Below are positions 9,623 to 18,653 of a stretch of 64,000 nt of DNA, in pieces. How positions within the stretch are numbered: the stretch's first letter is position 1; the number at the start of each line of letters is the position of its first letter. Source of the stretch: Leuconostoc gelidum subsp. gelidum KCTC 3527 (lineage in GTDB: Bacteria > Bacillota > Bacilli > Lactobacillales > Lactobacillaceae). Below the pieces are notes generated by a model, which did not search any database, was not told the origin of the DNA, and worked only from the letters and a program-made list of their open reading frames with translations. The translations under genes and the position numbers were made by a program. The stretch is from NCBI RefSeq assembly GCF_000166715.1, contig NZ_AEMI01000019.1, positions 62,001-126,000 of the forward strand, read 5' to 3'.

Positions 9623-9632
9623 AAACTGTTAG

Positions 9633-9657
9633 AGCAATCATGGTTGGTTGCTTTTTT
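9633..9657 (+). terminator. Terminator after pepT
   Basis: Stem AGCAATC / GGTTGCT with one T-G pair around a six-base loop, followed by TTTTTT. Confidence 0.8.
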
Positions 9658-9754
9658 AAATCCTAATGCACAAAATTTCATGACTTGAGTGGCGGTTCAG
9701 CGCGGGTACGGTATTTTTGATACAATGGAGTATACATATTTCTAGGGGAAACCG

Positions 9755-10681
9755 ATGAGAAAAAATTTAAAAATATTAATCGCATTCATTGTTGTTGCTG
9801 CATTGGGAATGGTTGCATTTATTTTGCTCAAACAAACGCAACCATCGGTTAAAACTGCTTTACCACAGAAAGCAGCGAAATTAGCTAAAGTAAAGCGTAT
9901 TAATTTGGTTACATTGGGTGACTCCTTAACAGAAGGTATTGGTGATGATAAAGGAGAGCAAGGTTATTCTGGACGCATTGCAAAAAAAATTGAAACACAG
10001 TATAATGTTGCTGTCACTATGTCAAATTTTGGCAAAGCAGGTGATCGATCAGATCAAATTCAGGAACGTTTAAATGCACAACCCAAATTTCAACATGCCG
10101 TTAAACAAGCTAATGTCATTGTTTTGACTTCTGGGGGGAATGATCTACAGCAGTCATTGTTAAAAAACGTATTTGCAAAAACGCCCACGGACTTAACGGC
10201 TGCTGTAGTCAGTGACCAGGCTACCTATCAAACTAAATTAACACGACTTTTCCATGAAATTAGAACATACAATCGTCAGGCACCTATTTTTATTTTTGGT
10301 AATTATAATCCATTATTCGTTCACTTTCCACAAAGAAAAGATTTGAACCAAGATGTACAGTTATTTAATACAATTAATAGTCATGTTGCTAAGCAAGATA
10401 AAAATGGTTACTACGTTGGGTCGTTTGATTTAACTTTTGGTCAATATCGATCAAAAAAAATGCGGCAATCATTGGGCCAACAAGCTGCTAAAAAAACGAC
10501 TGAAAATCAAAACAGCGATCAAGCCATGACAGCAACTTTGATGGGTGAAACACATGTCAAAAATACATGGATTAGTCAGACAGATAACTACCATCCAAAT
10601 AGTATAGGTTATAATTATATGACAACACAGTTATATCATGTCATGAGAAAGGAACAGGAAAAATGGTTGATAAAACACTAA
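9755..10681 (+). CDS. Membrane-anchored SGNH/GDSL lipase or esterase (YpmR-like)
   Basis: 308 residues with one N-terminal membrane helix (about 7-25) and an extracellular SGNH domain: block I GDSLTEG with the catalytic Ser, block II Gly in NFGKAGD, block III GGND, and block V HPN with the catalytic His near the C-terminus. Such proteins act on acyl or acetyl esters at the envelope. GGGGAAACC precedes ATG 9755. Overlap by 19 bp with the YpmS-like gene and the YozE-like gene behind it reproduce the ypmR-ypmS neighbourhood of Bacilli. The natural substrate is unknown. Confidence 0.85.
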   Translation: MRKNLKILIAFIVVAALGMVAFILLKQTQPSVKTALPQKAAKLAKVKRINLVTLGDSLTEGIGDDKGEQGYSGRIAKKIETQYNVAVTMSNFGKAGDRSDQIQERLNAQPKFQHAVKQANVIVLTSGGNDLQQSLLKNVFAKTPTDLTAAVVSDQATYQTKLTRLFHEIRTYNRQAPIFIFGNYNPLFVHFPQRKDLNQDVQLFNTINSHVAKQDKNGYYVGSFDLTFGQYRSKKMRQSLGQQAAKKTTENQNSDQAMTATLMGETHVKNTWISQTDNYHPNSIGYNYMTTQLYHVMRKEQEKWLIKH

Positions 10682-11274
10682 AAAGACCGCAATTTTTGAA
10701 ACGGAAACAGTCACCTTGGTTTTGGTCCTTTTGGGCACTTTTAGGTATCATCTTATTAACTGGTATTTTTTTCTTTCGTATTGCGGCACAACCAGTATCA
10801 ATGACAGATCATAGGTCTAAAATTGCCACTTCGGATGCAACATTTGATGTATCACTCAATAAAAAACAGGTTAATGCGCTAGTTGCTTATTATTTGAGTG
10901 ATTCTAATGTTAATGGCTACACTTTCCGTGTTGAGGATAATATTATGATGTATGGCAGCGCAAAATTTCTCGGGGAAAATTTTAAATTTGGTATGATGTT
11001 GCGACCAGAAATCACAAAAAATGGTAATATTATTTTAACAGCACAAAAATTAGCCATTGGCAACTTACCATTACCAATAGGTGCGGTGCTGCAATACGTT
11101 AAAACGAGTTATAATGCACCAAAGTTTGTGCAAATTAATCCGAAAAAGAAACAAATTTTTATTGATATGACGCAATTACCGGTGACACAAGGCATGTCTT
11201 TTCGAGCGAAAGTGATTGATATGAAATCAGATAGTTTTATTTTTGAAGGAGGTCTCGCCGGTGGCAGGAAGTAA
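10663..11274 (+). CDS. YpmS family membrane protein (DUF2140)
   Basis: 203 residues: a basic N-terminus, one membrane helix at about 19-41, then a soluble extracytoplasmic beta-rich domain with DVSLNKKQVNALVAYYL, LPLPIGAVLQYVK and FIDMTQLPV, as in YpmS proteins. No enzymatic motif is seen. It overlaps the lipase gene by 19 bp and may act with it at the envelope. The function of the family is not established. Confidence 0.85.
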   Translation: MVDKTLKRPQFLKRKQSPWFWSFWALLGIILLTGIFFFRIAAQPVSMTDHRSKIATSDATFDVSLNKKQVNALVAYYLSDSNVNGYTFRVEDNIMMYGSAKFLGENFKFGMMLRPEITKNGNIILTAQKLAIGNLPLPIGAVLQYVKTSYNAPKFVQINPKKKQIFIDMTQLPVTQGMSFRAKVIDMKSDSFIFEGGLAGGRK

Positions 11275-11491
11275 TCGTTCATTTTATAGTTGGTTAATGA
11301 CGAACCGAAACACAGTTTCAGCTAACGAAATACAACAATTTGCGAATAACGCTTTTCTAGATTCAACATTTCCAAAACAAAGCACTGATTTTGATGAAAT
11401 TTCAAAATACTTGGAAGAAAATACAACGTACTTGATGAGTATGACGACTTTTGATCAGGCATGGGAACTATACCATACTGCAAGCACATAA
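11261..11491 (+). CDS. YozE family small protein
   Basis: 76 residues with SFYSWLMTNRNTV, FANNAFLDSTFPKQSTDFDEISKYLE and a C-terminal FDQAWELY, diagnostic of the YozE/SAM-like helical family of Bacilli. The start is GTG 11261, seven bases behind a perfect AGGAGGT at 11247-11253, so it begins 14 bp inside the YpmS-like gene. Role unknown. Confidence 0.88.
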   Translation: MAGSNRSFYSWLMTNRNTVSANEIQQFANNAFLDSTFPKQSTDFDEISKYLEENTTYLMSMTTFDQAWELYHTAST

Positions 11492-11544
11492 ATATTAAGA
11501 TAGGAAATGTATTCACGCGATAGAAAGCGTATACATATATACTC

Positions 11545-12399
11545 ATGGCACAAATAATACAATGGTTCCCTGGCCATATGGCTAAAGCTTTTCGCTTAAT
11601 GCGCGAAAATTTAAAACTAGTTGATGTAATTTTTGAACTCGTCGATGCGCGAATTCCAGAAAGTTCACGAAATCCAGAAGTTGATAAGCTGATTGGTTCA
11701 AAACCACGCCTGTTAATTATGACAAAGGCAGATTTAGCAGATCCTGAACAAATTCGAGCCTGGAAAGCACGTTTTGAATCAGAAGGCCATACTGTTTTAG
11801 TACTCGATACACGTGATCCGCGCACACCACAATTGGTTACAAAAGCAGCTCGACGTGCAGTGGCATCAAAAAAAGCAGCACAAATCGCGCGTGGTATTCA
11901 GGATCAACCTATTCGTGCAATGATTACTGGCATTCCAAATGTCGGAAAATCAACTTTACTTAATCATTTAGTCATGAAAAACGTCGCACCAACTGCGGAT
12001 CGTCCTGGTGTGACTAAAAAAATTGCTTGGTTGAAAACACCAACCAAATTAGATTTATTAGATTCACCAGGTGTTTTATGGCCTAAGTTTGAAGATCAAG
12101 TTATTGGTATGAAATTAGCATTAACAGGTGCAGTTAAAGACACAATTTTTGCCAAAGATGATGCGGCGTTATTTTTGATTGGATTTTTTAGAAATTATCG
12201 ACCTGAATCAATTGTTGAGAGATATCATTTAACAGAAGATATTTTTGATAAAGAAAATGTACAGATATTACTCGAAATTACAAATAAACTTGGTTTTAAA
12301 GATAATTATGAAAAAGCGAGTGAACGGTTATTAAATGATCTACGTAAAGGGAAACTGGGAACCTTTACGTTAGATTTAATTGTGGCGACAGATGACTGA
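11545..12399 (+). CDS. rbgA: Ribosome biogenesis GTPase RbgA (YlqF)
   Basis: Circularly permuted GTPase for late assembly of the 50S subunit. The order of motifs is G4 MTKAD (near residue 57), then G1 GIPNVGKST (near 130), then G3 LLDSPGV, which is the permutation typical of YlqF/RbgA. The N-terminal WFPGHMAKA is also characteristic. 284 residues, normal length. The region before ATG 11545 has no convincing ribosome binding site. It overlaps rnhB by eight bases, the usual rbgA-rnhB pair. Confidence 0.93.
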   Translation: MAQIIQWFPGHMAKAFRLMRENLKLVDVIFELVDARIPESSRNPEVDKLIGSKPRLLIMTKADLADPEQIRAWKARFESEGHTVLVLDTRDPRTPQLVTKAARRAVASKKAAQIARGIQDQPIRAMITGIPNVGKSTLLNHLVMKNVAPTADRPGVTKKIAWLKTPTKLDLLDSPGVLWPKFEDQVIGMKLALTGAVKDTIFAKDDAALFLIGFFRNYRPESIVERYHLTEDIFDKENVQILLEITNKLGFKDNYEKASERLLNDLRKGKLGTFTLDLIVATDD

Positions 12400-13156
12400 A
12401 ACAATTAGTAGCATTAAATCTTTACTGAAACAAATTGATGACATATCTGATATTCGTTTATTAGAATGGCGAACCGATTCGCGTTTAGGTGTTCAAACAG
12501 CGCTGAAATCTTGGGATAAGCATTATTCAAAACTTCGTCAGCAAGAAGAAGCGTTTCAAGAACGCTTTTCTTTTGAACGCCATTATTGGCATCAAGGCAT
12601 AACATATATTGCGGGGATTGATGAGGTTGGTCGTGGCCCGTTAGCAGGTCCGGTAATCGCAGCGGCAGTTATTCTACCATCCAATTTTCATAATATTGAT
12701 GTGATTGATTCAAAACAGTTGTCAGCAAAAAAACGTGAAGAATTGTATCATATCATTATTGAACAAGCTGTCTCAATTGGAGTTGGGGTCGTTGACGCAG
12801 CAACAATAGACGATATTAACATCTATCAAGCAGCCAAATTGGCTATGACAAAAGCAGTAAAAGATCTTGCACCGGAACCAGAAGTACTATTAATTGATGC
12901 GATGTCATTAGATATACCAATCACACAAGAATCACTGATAAAAGGTGATACGTTGAGTAATTCAATTGGTGCTGCAAGTATTATAGCTAAAGTGACACGT
13001 GATCGCTTAATGACAGAGTATAGTGTGATGTATCCAGGCTATGGCTTTGCTAATAACGCTGGTTATGGGACCAAAGAACACTTAGATGGCCTTAAAAAAA
13101 GAGGGATTACGCCAATTCATCGCCAATCATTTCAACCAGTGCATGACCAGCTATAA
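12392..13156 (+). CDS. rnhB: Ribonuclease HII
   Basis: Cleaves the RNA strand of RNA/DNA hybrids and single ribonucleotides in DNA. 254 residues; an N-terminal helical extension of about 70 residues, then the catalytic core with GIDEVGRGPLAGP (acidic residues Asp and Glu), DSKQLSAKKRE, LIDAM and a C-terminal PGYGFANNAGYGTKEH. ATG 12392 overlaps the rbgA stop. A long inverted repeat follows as terminator. Confidence 0.94.
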   Translation: MTETISSIKSLLKQIDDISDIRLLEWRTDSRLGVQTALKSWDKHYSKLRQQEEAFQERFSFERHYWHQGITYIAGIDEVGRGPLAGPVIAAAVILPSNFHNIDVIDSKQLSAKKREELYHIIIEQAVSIGVGVVDAATIDDINIYQAAKLAMTKAVKDLAPEPEVLLIDAMSLDIPITQESLIKGDTLSNSIGAASIIAKVTRDRLMTEYSVMYPGYGFANNAGYGTKEHLDGLKKRGITPIHRQSFQPVHDQL

Positions 13157-13165
13157 ATATGAAAC

Positions 13166-13224
13166 ACTCAAAAAATCTCCAAGCAAGTTAGAAAAAATAC
13201 TAGCTTGCTTGGAGATTTTTGAGT
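13166..13224. terminator. Bidirectional terminator between rnhB and flp
   Basis: Long inverted repeat: the arm starting ACTCAAAAA-TCTCC at 13166 is complementary to the arm ending GGAGATTTTTGAGT at 13224, with CAAG/CTTG continuing the stem. It lies between convergent genes, with T tracts on both sides. Confidence 0.85.
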
Positions 13225-13269
13225 ATGTCATGTTTTTTTTTAATGTTTTAAATTGCAAATAAATCATAA

Positions 13270-13914
13270 TTAAAGTAGGATAATTTTTCGTTTATCTAAT
13301 ATAATAGTTCCATTTGTAACTAGCTTTTTAAATAAGCGACTCAATGTTTCTGGTGTAATATGTAGTGAAACAGCTAATTCTTTTTTGGTTATGGCTAATT
13401 CAAATGTATTGTTCATCTGTATTGCAGCAATTTCATGAAGGTATTTGAGTAAACGTTCATCTGCACTTTGTAATGATAAACTAATTTGGCGCTGTTCTAA
13501 TTCAGTTAAACGTTCACCATACACATTCAACATATGTAAAGATAATTTTGGATTTTCTTGTAATAAATTTTGAAAATCTGTTCGGCGAATCATGCAAACA
13601 CTTGAATCAGTCTTTGCACGAGCAAAGTGATGATGAAGTGCATCGGTAAACAAAGAAGACTCGACGTCAACTTGATGACTATGTAACGTGTATAAAAGCA
13701 GTTCTTTACCATTCTCGTTAACATTTAAAACGTCAATTTTTCCAGTATCAACAATAATTAATGCAGACAAATCGTCATCAGGTTCATAAATATAACTGCC
13801 AGCAGCATATTGCTTTTGGTGTATGGATATTTTGACTAGTGCTTCAATCAACATATCAGGCAGTTGGGAAAAGATAGGCGCAGCTTTAATACAGGCAAAA
13901 GCAGAATGTGACAT
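13270..13914 (-). CDS. flp: Crp/Fnr-family regulator resembling FLP
   Basis: 214 residues: an N-terminal cyclic-nucleotide-binding-like jelly roll (about 15-130), a dimerisation helix, and a C-terminal winged helix with ELAVSLHITPETLSRLFKKL. It contains exactly two cysteines, Cys8 and Cys107. In Lactobacillus casei FLP two cysteines with almost this spacing form a reversible disulphide that controls DNA binding, and the N-terminal FeS cysteine cluster of true FNR is absent here too. It is divergent from nox, with an FNR-like box between them, so it may regulate itself and nox by redox state. Confidence 0.82.
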   Translation of the reverse strand: MSHSAFACIKAAPIFSQLPDMLIEALVKISIHQKQYAAGSYIYEPDDDLSALIIVDTGKIDVLNVNENGKELLLYTLHSHQVDVESSLFTDALHHHFARAKTDSSVCMIRRTDFQNLLQENPKLSLHMLNVYGERLTELEQRQISLSLQSADERLLKYLHEIAAIQMNNTFELAITKKELAVSLHITPETLSRLFKKLVTNGTIILDKRKIILL

Positions 13915-13927
13915 TTTTCACTCTTTC

Positions 13928-13941
13928 TTGATCTAAGTCAA
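13928..13941. promoter_or_regulatory. FNR/FLP-like operator
   Basis: TTGAT-CTAA-GTCAA, one mismatch from the FNR consensus TTGAT-N4-ATCAA, 13 bases upstream of the flp start codon and within the flp/nox divergent region. Autoregulation is inferred. Confidence 0.55.
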
Positions 13942-14010
13942 TTTTTTGTATGTGAATTAATTATACAATAAAAGTATCAAGAAAAGTAATCTGCCCTTGG
14001 AGGACAAAAC

Positions 14011-15357
14011 ATGAAAGTTATTATTATTGGTGCAACACATGCTGGCACGGCCACAATTAAATCCATAACAAAACGCCATTCTGATGTTGAAGTAGATGTT
14101 TATGAAAAAAATGACAATGTTTCTTTTCTTTCTTGCGGTATTGCACTAACAGTTCAGGGAGAAGTTAAAAATATTGAAGATCTATTCTATTCGTCACCAG
14201 CAATTTTAAAAGAAGCGGGTGCGAATATTCACATGAAGCATGAAGTAACACGCGTAGATACAACTAATAAAACAGTTGATATTTTAAATCTTGTTACAAA
14301 TGAAACGTTCACAGAAAGCTATGATAAATTAGTCGCTTCTACTGGATCCTGGCCAGTTGTACCGCCCATTCCAGGAATTGATGATAAACGGATTGTTTTA
14401 TCGAAAAACTATACACATGCGCAAGAACTAATACGTTATGCCAATGATGCTAGTATCAAACGCGTCGTTATTATTGGCGGCGGTTACATTGGTACTGAAC
14501 TCGTTGAGGCGTTTAATGTCAAAGGATGCGAAGTCACATTAATTGATAATCAACCGACAGTTTTGAATCGCTATTTTGATGCCGAATTTACCAAAAATGT
14601 AGCGCAATTATTTGCCAGTCACGGAGTTGCTGTTGAAACAGGCAAAACAGTACAAGCATTTGAAAGTACGGAAGAAGCAATTATTATTAAAACGGATGAT
14701 GGTGATTTTTCAGCTGATTTAGTTGTCATGTCTGTTGGGTTTCGACCAACAACACAACTATTTCAAAATCAACTTGAAATGACTCAAAATGGCGCCTTAA
14801 TTGTTAACGATTATATGCAAACTAGTGACCCAGATGTTTTTGCTGCTGGAGATTCAGTCGCTGTTCATTATAATCCTACTGGTGAAAATGCCTATATTCC
14901 TTTGGCAACTAATGCGGTACGTCAAGGCACACTGATTGGTTATAATCTGATAAGTCCAACCATTAAATATATGGGCACGCAATCTACTTCTGGTTTGAAG
15001 CTGTATGATTTAAATATGGCATCTTCAGGTTTGACTGCGGCTCACGCAAAAGAATTAGGACTTGATGCTGATAGTTTGACAATGACTGATAATTTCCGAC
15101 CTGAATTTATGTCGTCTACTGAACCAGTATTGATGACGATTACTTGGGAGAAGGGGACCCAACGAATTTTAGGTGTTCAACTGCAAAGTAAATACGATAT
15201 TTCTCAATCAGCTAATACGGCGTCAGTAGCGATTCAAAATCGTATGACCCTAACTGAGCTAGCTTTTGTAGATATGCTATTTCAACCCTGGTTTGATCGA
15301 CCATTTAATTATTTAAATCTTCTAGCACAAGCGGCATTAGATAAAGAAGAAAATTAA
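14011..15357 (+). CDS. nox: NADH oxidase, water-forming type
   Basis: 448-residue FAD-dependent pyridine nucleotide-disulphide oxidoreductase: IIIGATHAGTA for FAD near the N-terminus, the redox Cys in FLSCGIAL, IIGGGYIGTELVEAF for NADH, and DVFAAGDSVAV for the second FAD contact, then the dimerisation domain. A single redox Cys is the hallmark of NADH oxidase and peroxidase. TTGGAGGA precedes ATG 14011. The enzyme regenerates NAD+ with oxygen, sparing ethanol formation in heterofermenters. The four-electron (water) outcome is the common one in this group but is not proved by sequence. Confidence 0.88.
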   Translation: MKVIIIGATHAGTATIKSITKRHSDVEVDVYEKNDNVSFLSCGIALTVQGEVKNIEDLFYSSPAILKEAGANIHMKHEVTRVDTTNKTVDILNLVTNETFTESYDKLVASTGSWPVVPPIPGIDDKRIVLSKNYTHAQELIRYANDASIKRVVIIGGGYIGTELVEAFNVKGCEVTLIDNQPTVLNRYFDAEFTKNVAQLFASHGVAVETGKTVQAFESTEEAIIIKTDDGDFSADLVVMSVGFRPTTQLFQNQLEMTQNGALIVNDYMQTSDPDVFAAGDSVAVHYNPTGENAYIPLATNAVRQGTLIGYNLISPTIKYMGTQSTSGLKLYDLNMASSGLTAAHAKELGLDADSLTMTDNFRPEFMSSTEPVLMTITWEKGTQRILGVQLQSKYDISQSANTASVAIQNRMTLTELAFVDMLFQPWFDRPFNYLNLLAQAALDKEEN

Positions 15358-15385
15358 GCAACAGGAAAAAATATTTTCAAAAATG

Positions 15386-15660
15386 AGCTGTACCCCCAAA
15401 GTTAAAGTATTAAATTTAACTTTGGGGGTACTTTTTATGACTAAAATTTCAAAAGAAACAAAACTTCGAGTTTGGCGTTAAAAAATGAATAAAACACATA
15501 TAACAGCAATCATGCCTAGACGATCCAAGACTTATATTGAAAATTTTTTTAAACAAGTTAAAGGTTGAATTGGATGATTTATTACAATACAGCGTCAAAT
15601 AAATTCAAATGAAAATAGGCAGCACCAAACCGATAAAATATCGACTTCGGGCTACCTAGA
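15386..15660 (+). mobile_element. Degenerate IS3-family insertion sequence remnant
   Basis: A left-end-like inverted repeat (TACCCCCAAAGTTAAA and its complement, 15389-15431) is followed by ATG 15437 reading MTKISKETKLRVWR then stop, the start of an IS3-type OrfA. Further on, frames contain IENFFKQVKG and YYNTASNKFK-like pieces that resemble the end of OrfB. Almost all of the transposase is missing. The inverted repeat may also terminate nox. Confidence 0.5.
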
Positions 15661-15732
15661 AAAGACAAACAAATATTTATTTTTGCTTTTGGGATATGTT
15701 TCAAAATTGGCGGACTATGATCAAACAGGACT

Positions 15733-16041
15733 TTATTTTGAAAGATATTTATCTGTTTTTTGTGCAATCGTTAAAACATCCCCATCCGGCGTCATATTGA
15801 TTTTACTATATAACATGACTGGAATATCTGTTACTTCTGCTGCAACTAGGGGTAGGGCTTTTAAAATGTCCATAAGTTGGTTATAATCACCTTCCAAAGT
15901 TGATTCAAAAGCACCTACTTGATAATTTACACCGGAGTGATCGATATAGGCAATTACATGGTCAACAATACGAATTATTTCTGATTTGTTGGCGGTCATA
16001 GGTAATACTTGAACAGCAATACTTGCATTAATTTGAGACAT
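15733..16041 (-). CDS. Thiamine-binding protein, MTH1187/YqgV family
   Basis: 102 residues from ATG 16041, which has TAAGGA seven bases upstream; the longer frame to 16092 lacks a site. Sequence features NASIAVQVLP, VNYQVGAFESTLEGDYNQLMDIL and a final amphipathic helix match the small ferredoxin-like-fold family that binds thiamine as a tetramer. No catalytic motif. It stands alone between an IS remnant and a long intergenic stretch. Confidence 0.8.
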   Translation of the reverse strand: MSQINASIAVQVLPMTANKSEIIRIVDHVIAYIDHSGVNYQVGAFESTLEGDYNQLMDILKALPLVAAEVTDIPVMLYSKINMTPDGDVLTIAQKTDKYLSK

Positions 16042-16375
16042 TAGAATATCCTTACTTTCGGTTGATTTAAAATAGTCAGTTGAGTAACGCACTTATATAT
16101 TTTGTAACCAAACACGCTATCAAATAGTGGTATTGTGACGTTTGAGAAACTATTGTATTCATCACAAGCTAGCTTATCTAGTCTGAATGTTAGCTAGACA
16201 CGTCTATACGCGTTATTCTATCACAATGTGAATGCTCCTGCAATTTTTTTTGACCGGTATGATAAAAGTTGCCAAAAGCCCATTGTTTTATTATACTAAA
16301 ATAGTATAATATTTATACTGTAATTAATGTTTGAACAATCATTGACAACTAACTATATTTTGGAGTGTTATTAAT
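16042..16375. other. Intergenic region, no gene seen
   Basis: 334 bp between the divergent thiamine-binding and YdcZ-like genes. Apart from the promoter at 16283-16310 and a partly palindromic TATACT/AGTATA overlapping its -10 box, I see no coding or RNA gene. Confidence 0.6.
16283..16310 (+). promoter_or_regulatory. Promoter for the YdcZ-like gene
   Basis: TTGTTT, 16-base spacer, TATAAT. The spacer and -10 carry an inverted repeat ATACT-N5-AGTAT which could be an operator. Confidence 0.55.
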
Positions 16376-17320
16376 ATGCTTTATTTTCTTGGTTTATTTG
16401 CTGGCTTTATTTTGGCTAATCAGAGTCCGATTAATGCTAGATTGGGTGATACCGTAAAATCACCATTCATTTCGAGCCTTATTTCTTTTACTATCGGCAC
16501 AATATTTTTGGCAGTTGTTTATTTTGTTAGTGGGCAACACGCTGCAAACCTGATTTATACTGCTACCGCTAATCCTTGGTGGATTTGGTTTGGCGGCGTC
16601 ATAGGCGTCGTTTATTTGACTTCTAATATTCTAATGTTTCCAAAAATAGGCGCGATTCAAACAATCATTTTACCTATTGTGGGACAAGTTTTGATGGGTG
16701 TTATCATTGATAGTTTCGGCCTCTTTGGTGTCAGACAAGTGCCGATATCTTTAATAAAAATAAGTGGTGTATTTATTTTGTTTATCGGTATTTATATTGC
16801 CGTTGTATTGGCCAATAAAAAAGTTGCAAACAAAGTCTCGACAACGGGTGCAGAGCAAACAACAGCAATATTAAATATGTGGCGTATTTGGGGCGTGTTT
16901 GTTGGTTCATTATCAGCAATTCAACAAGCTATCAACGGTCATTTAGGGTATTTACTTGATTCAGCAGTAGCTAGTGCGGTTATTTCATTTATAATTGGCA
17001 CTGTGATTATTTTAATATTTATTTTGGTAAGAGAGCCGCATTTATTAGCCAAGGCCATGGCCATGCCACTTAAAAATAAACCATTATGGTTGCTCACTGG
17101 TGGTATTTTGGGCAGTTTGTTTGTCTTTTCAACAACATTTTTAGTTCCCAAAGTTGGTGCTGGTATGACTGTTACATTAGGCTTGACGGGGTCTATATTA
17201 GGATCAATGGTTGTCTCACAGTTTGGCTTATGGCAATCACCAAAACAGCAAGTAACGCGTATGCAAGTCGGTGGTATTTTATTCATGATTATGGGTGTCG
17301 TGTTGATTAAGTTTGGGTAA
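16376..17320 (+). CDS. YdcZ-type DMT transporter (DUF606), fused double unit
   Basis: 314 residues with about ten membrane helices in two homologous halves: the first begins LGLFAGFILANQSPINARLG, the second IWGVFVGSLSAIQQAINGHLG, each followed by a helix pair and a PxxGA-type motif (FPKIGAIQT and VPKVGAGMT). Many DUF606 proteins are 150-residue halves encoded in pairs; here they are fused. Members of the drug/metabolite superfamily export small molecules, but the substrate is unknown. TTTTGGAGTG precedes ATG 16376. Confidence 0.85.
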   Translation: MLYFLGLFAGFILANQSPINARLGDTVKSPFISSLISFTIGTIFLAVVYFVSGQHAANLIYTATANPWWIWFGGVIGVVYLTSNILMFPKIGAIQTIILPIVGQVLMGVIIDSFGLFGVRQVPISLIKISGVFILFIGIYIAVVLANKKVANKVSTTGAEQTTAILNMWRIWGVFVGSLSAIQQAINGHLGYLLDSAVASAVISFIIGTVIILIFILVREPHLLAKAMAMPLKNKPLWLLTGGILGSLFVFSTTFLVPKVGAGMTVTLGLTGSILGSMVVSQFGLWQSPKQQVTRMQVGGILFMIMGVVLIKFG

Positions 17321-17367
17321 AGCGTAATGCTTGCAGTAAGAATTATTTTATTAAAGAAGGAAAGTGT

Positions 17368-18381
17368 ATGTTTCAAAAAATAAAAAAGTGTTTAAAGTGG
17401 CTTGGCATATTATTAACCACCATGATCATCATTGTGACAATAGCTTTTACTGTGTCTCCATGGCCCAGCGCCTATGTCATCGGACGTATGTTTAATGGTC
17501 CTGTAAAAATTACTGATAAAGAAGTGTTCGGACAAGCAAAGAAAAATGTGACGGTTAAAAGTGATGTGCGCTATGAGTCAACAACCAAAAATAATACGTT
17601 AGATATATACACACCCAAAAAGGAGACAAAACCAGTAACGACTTTGATATGGGTACATGGTGGTGGGTACGTTGGTGGCGATAAGTCAGGTCTGCGGGAG
17701 TTTGCCACAAAATTAGTCAACGATACACATGTTGCTGTTGTTAGTATCAATTACCAAACTGCACCATCAGCTGTATATCCGAGTCAAGTGCGGCAAGTCA
17801 ATGATGTTATAAAGTTTTTGAAAATGACTCCCATGTACCAACAAAAATTGAATTTGTCACGTATTATGTTTGGCGGTGATTCAGCGGGTGCGCAGATTGC
17901 ATTGCAATACGCAACTATTCAAACAAACGCAAGTTATGCCAAAGAGATGGCAATGCCTGCTGAATTAGAAAGTGGTCAAATTAAAGGAACAATCTCTTAT
18001 TGTGGGCCACTTGATTTACAACAGGTAGCTAAGCAACAACCAAAATCATTGTTCATGAGATGGTTTATCAATACCGTTGCATGGAGTGAGTTGGGGGACA
18101 GAAATTGGCGAAAATCGTATACGCTGCAACAAGCATCACTTGTTAAACAAATTACGAGTCAATTTCCGCCAACCTACATAACGGATGGCAATGCTTATTC
18201 TTTTCAAGAACAAGGATTAGCATTTGAAAAGCGGTTACAACAATTGCACGTACCTGTCACGAGTTTATTTTTCAATCACGATGAAAAAGAGGTGACACAT
18301 GAATATCAGTTTAACTACCAAACGTCATTGGCTCAAAAATGTTACGATGAGACACGTCATTTTGTGATGCATTATCAATAA
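17368..18381 (+). CDS. Membrane-anchored alpha/beta hydrolase (HSL-type esterase)
   Basis: 337 residues. One N-terminal membrane helix (about 11-31), then an alpha/beta hydrolase-3 domain: oxyanion motif HGGGYVGGD near residue 95, nucleophile elbow GGDSAGA, and a C-terminal His in TRHFVMHYQ. Such proteins hydrolyse short acyl esters. AGAAGGAAAG precedes ATG 17368, 47 bp after the transporter gene, so cotranscription is likely. Confidence 0.82.
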   Translation: MFQKIKKCLKWLGILLTTMIIIVTIAFTVSPWPSAYVIGRMFNGPVKITDKEVFGQAKKNVTVKSDVRYESTTKNNTLDIYTPKKETKPVTTLIWVHGGGYVGGDKSGLREFATKLVNDTHVAVVSINYQTAPSAVYPSQVRQVNDVIKFLKMTPMYQQKLNLSRIMFGGDSAGAQIALQYATIQTNASYAKEMAMPAELESGQIKGTISYCGPLDLQQVAKQQPKSLFMRWFINTVAWSELGDRNWRKSYTLQQASLVKQITSQFPPTYITDGNAYSFQEQGLAFEKRLQQLHVPVTSLFFNHDEKEVTHEYQFNYQTSLAQKCYDETRHFVMHYQ

Positions 18382-18595
18382 GTGTGTTAGACAATTCATA
18401 ATTTACGACGAACAAACAGTAAACCGATGTTTTAAATTTTTATGATCCCTTAAGTGATCTGTTATTGATTTATTTTTAAATTTTTAGGATAGTCATTTTA
18501 TTTTAATTTAACATGGTAAACGACTGTTATGTTCAGTGTCCTATTTAAATATTCATTTTATTTGTAACAAATATTGTTAAAAACAAGAATTTTAT

Positions 18596-18624
18596 TTGAC
18601 TTTTTATATTTGTTTTTCTACAAT
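18596..18624 (+). promoter_or_regulatory. Promoter of cfa
   Basis: TTGACT, 17-base spacer, TACAAT, with the 5' end expected about 20 bases before the AAGGGG site at 18641-18646. Confidence 0.75.
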
Positions 18625-18653
18625 GCATTATATAGTATAAAGGGGAAAAACAG

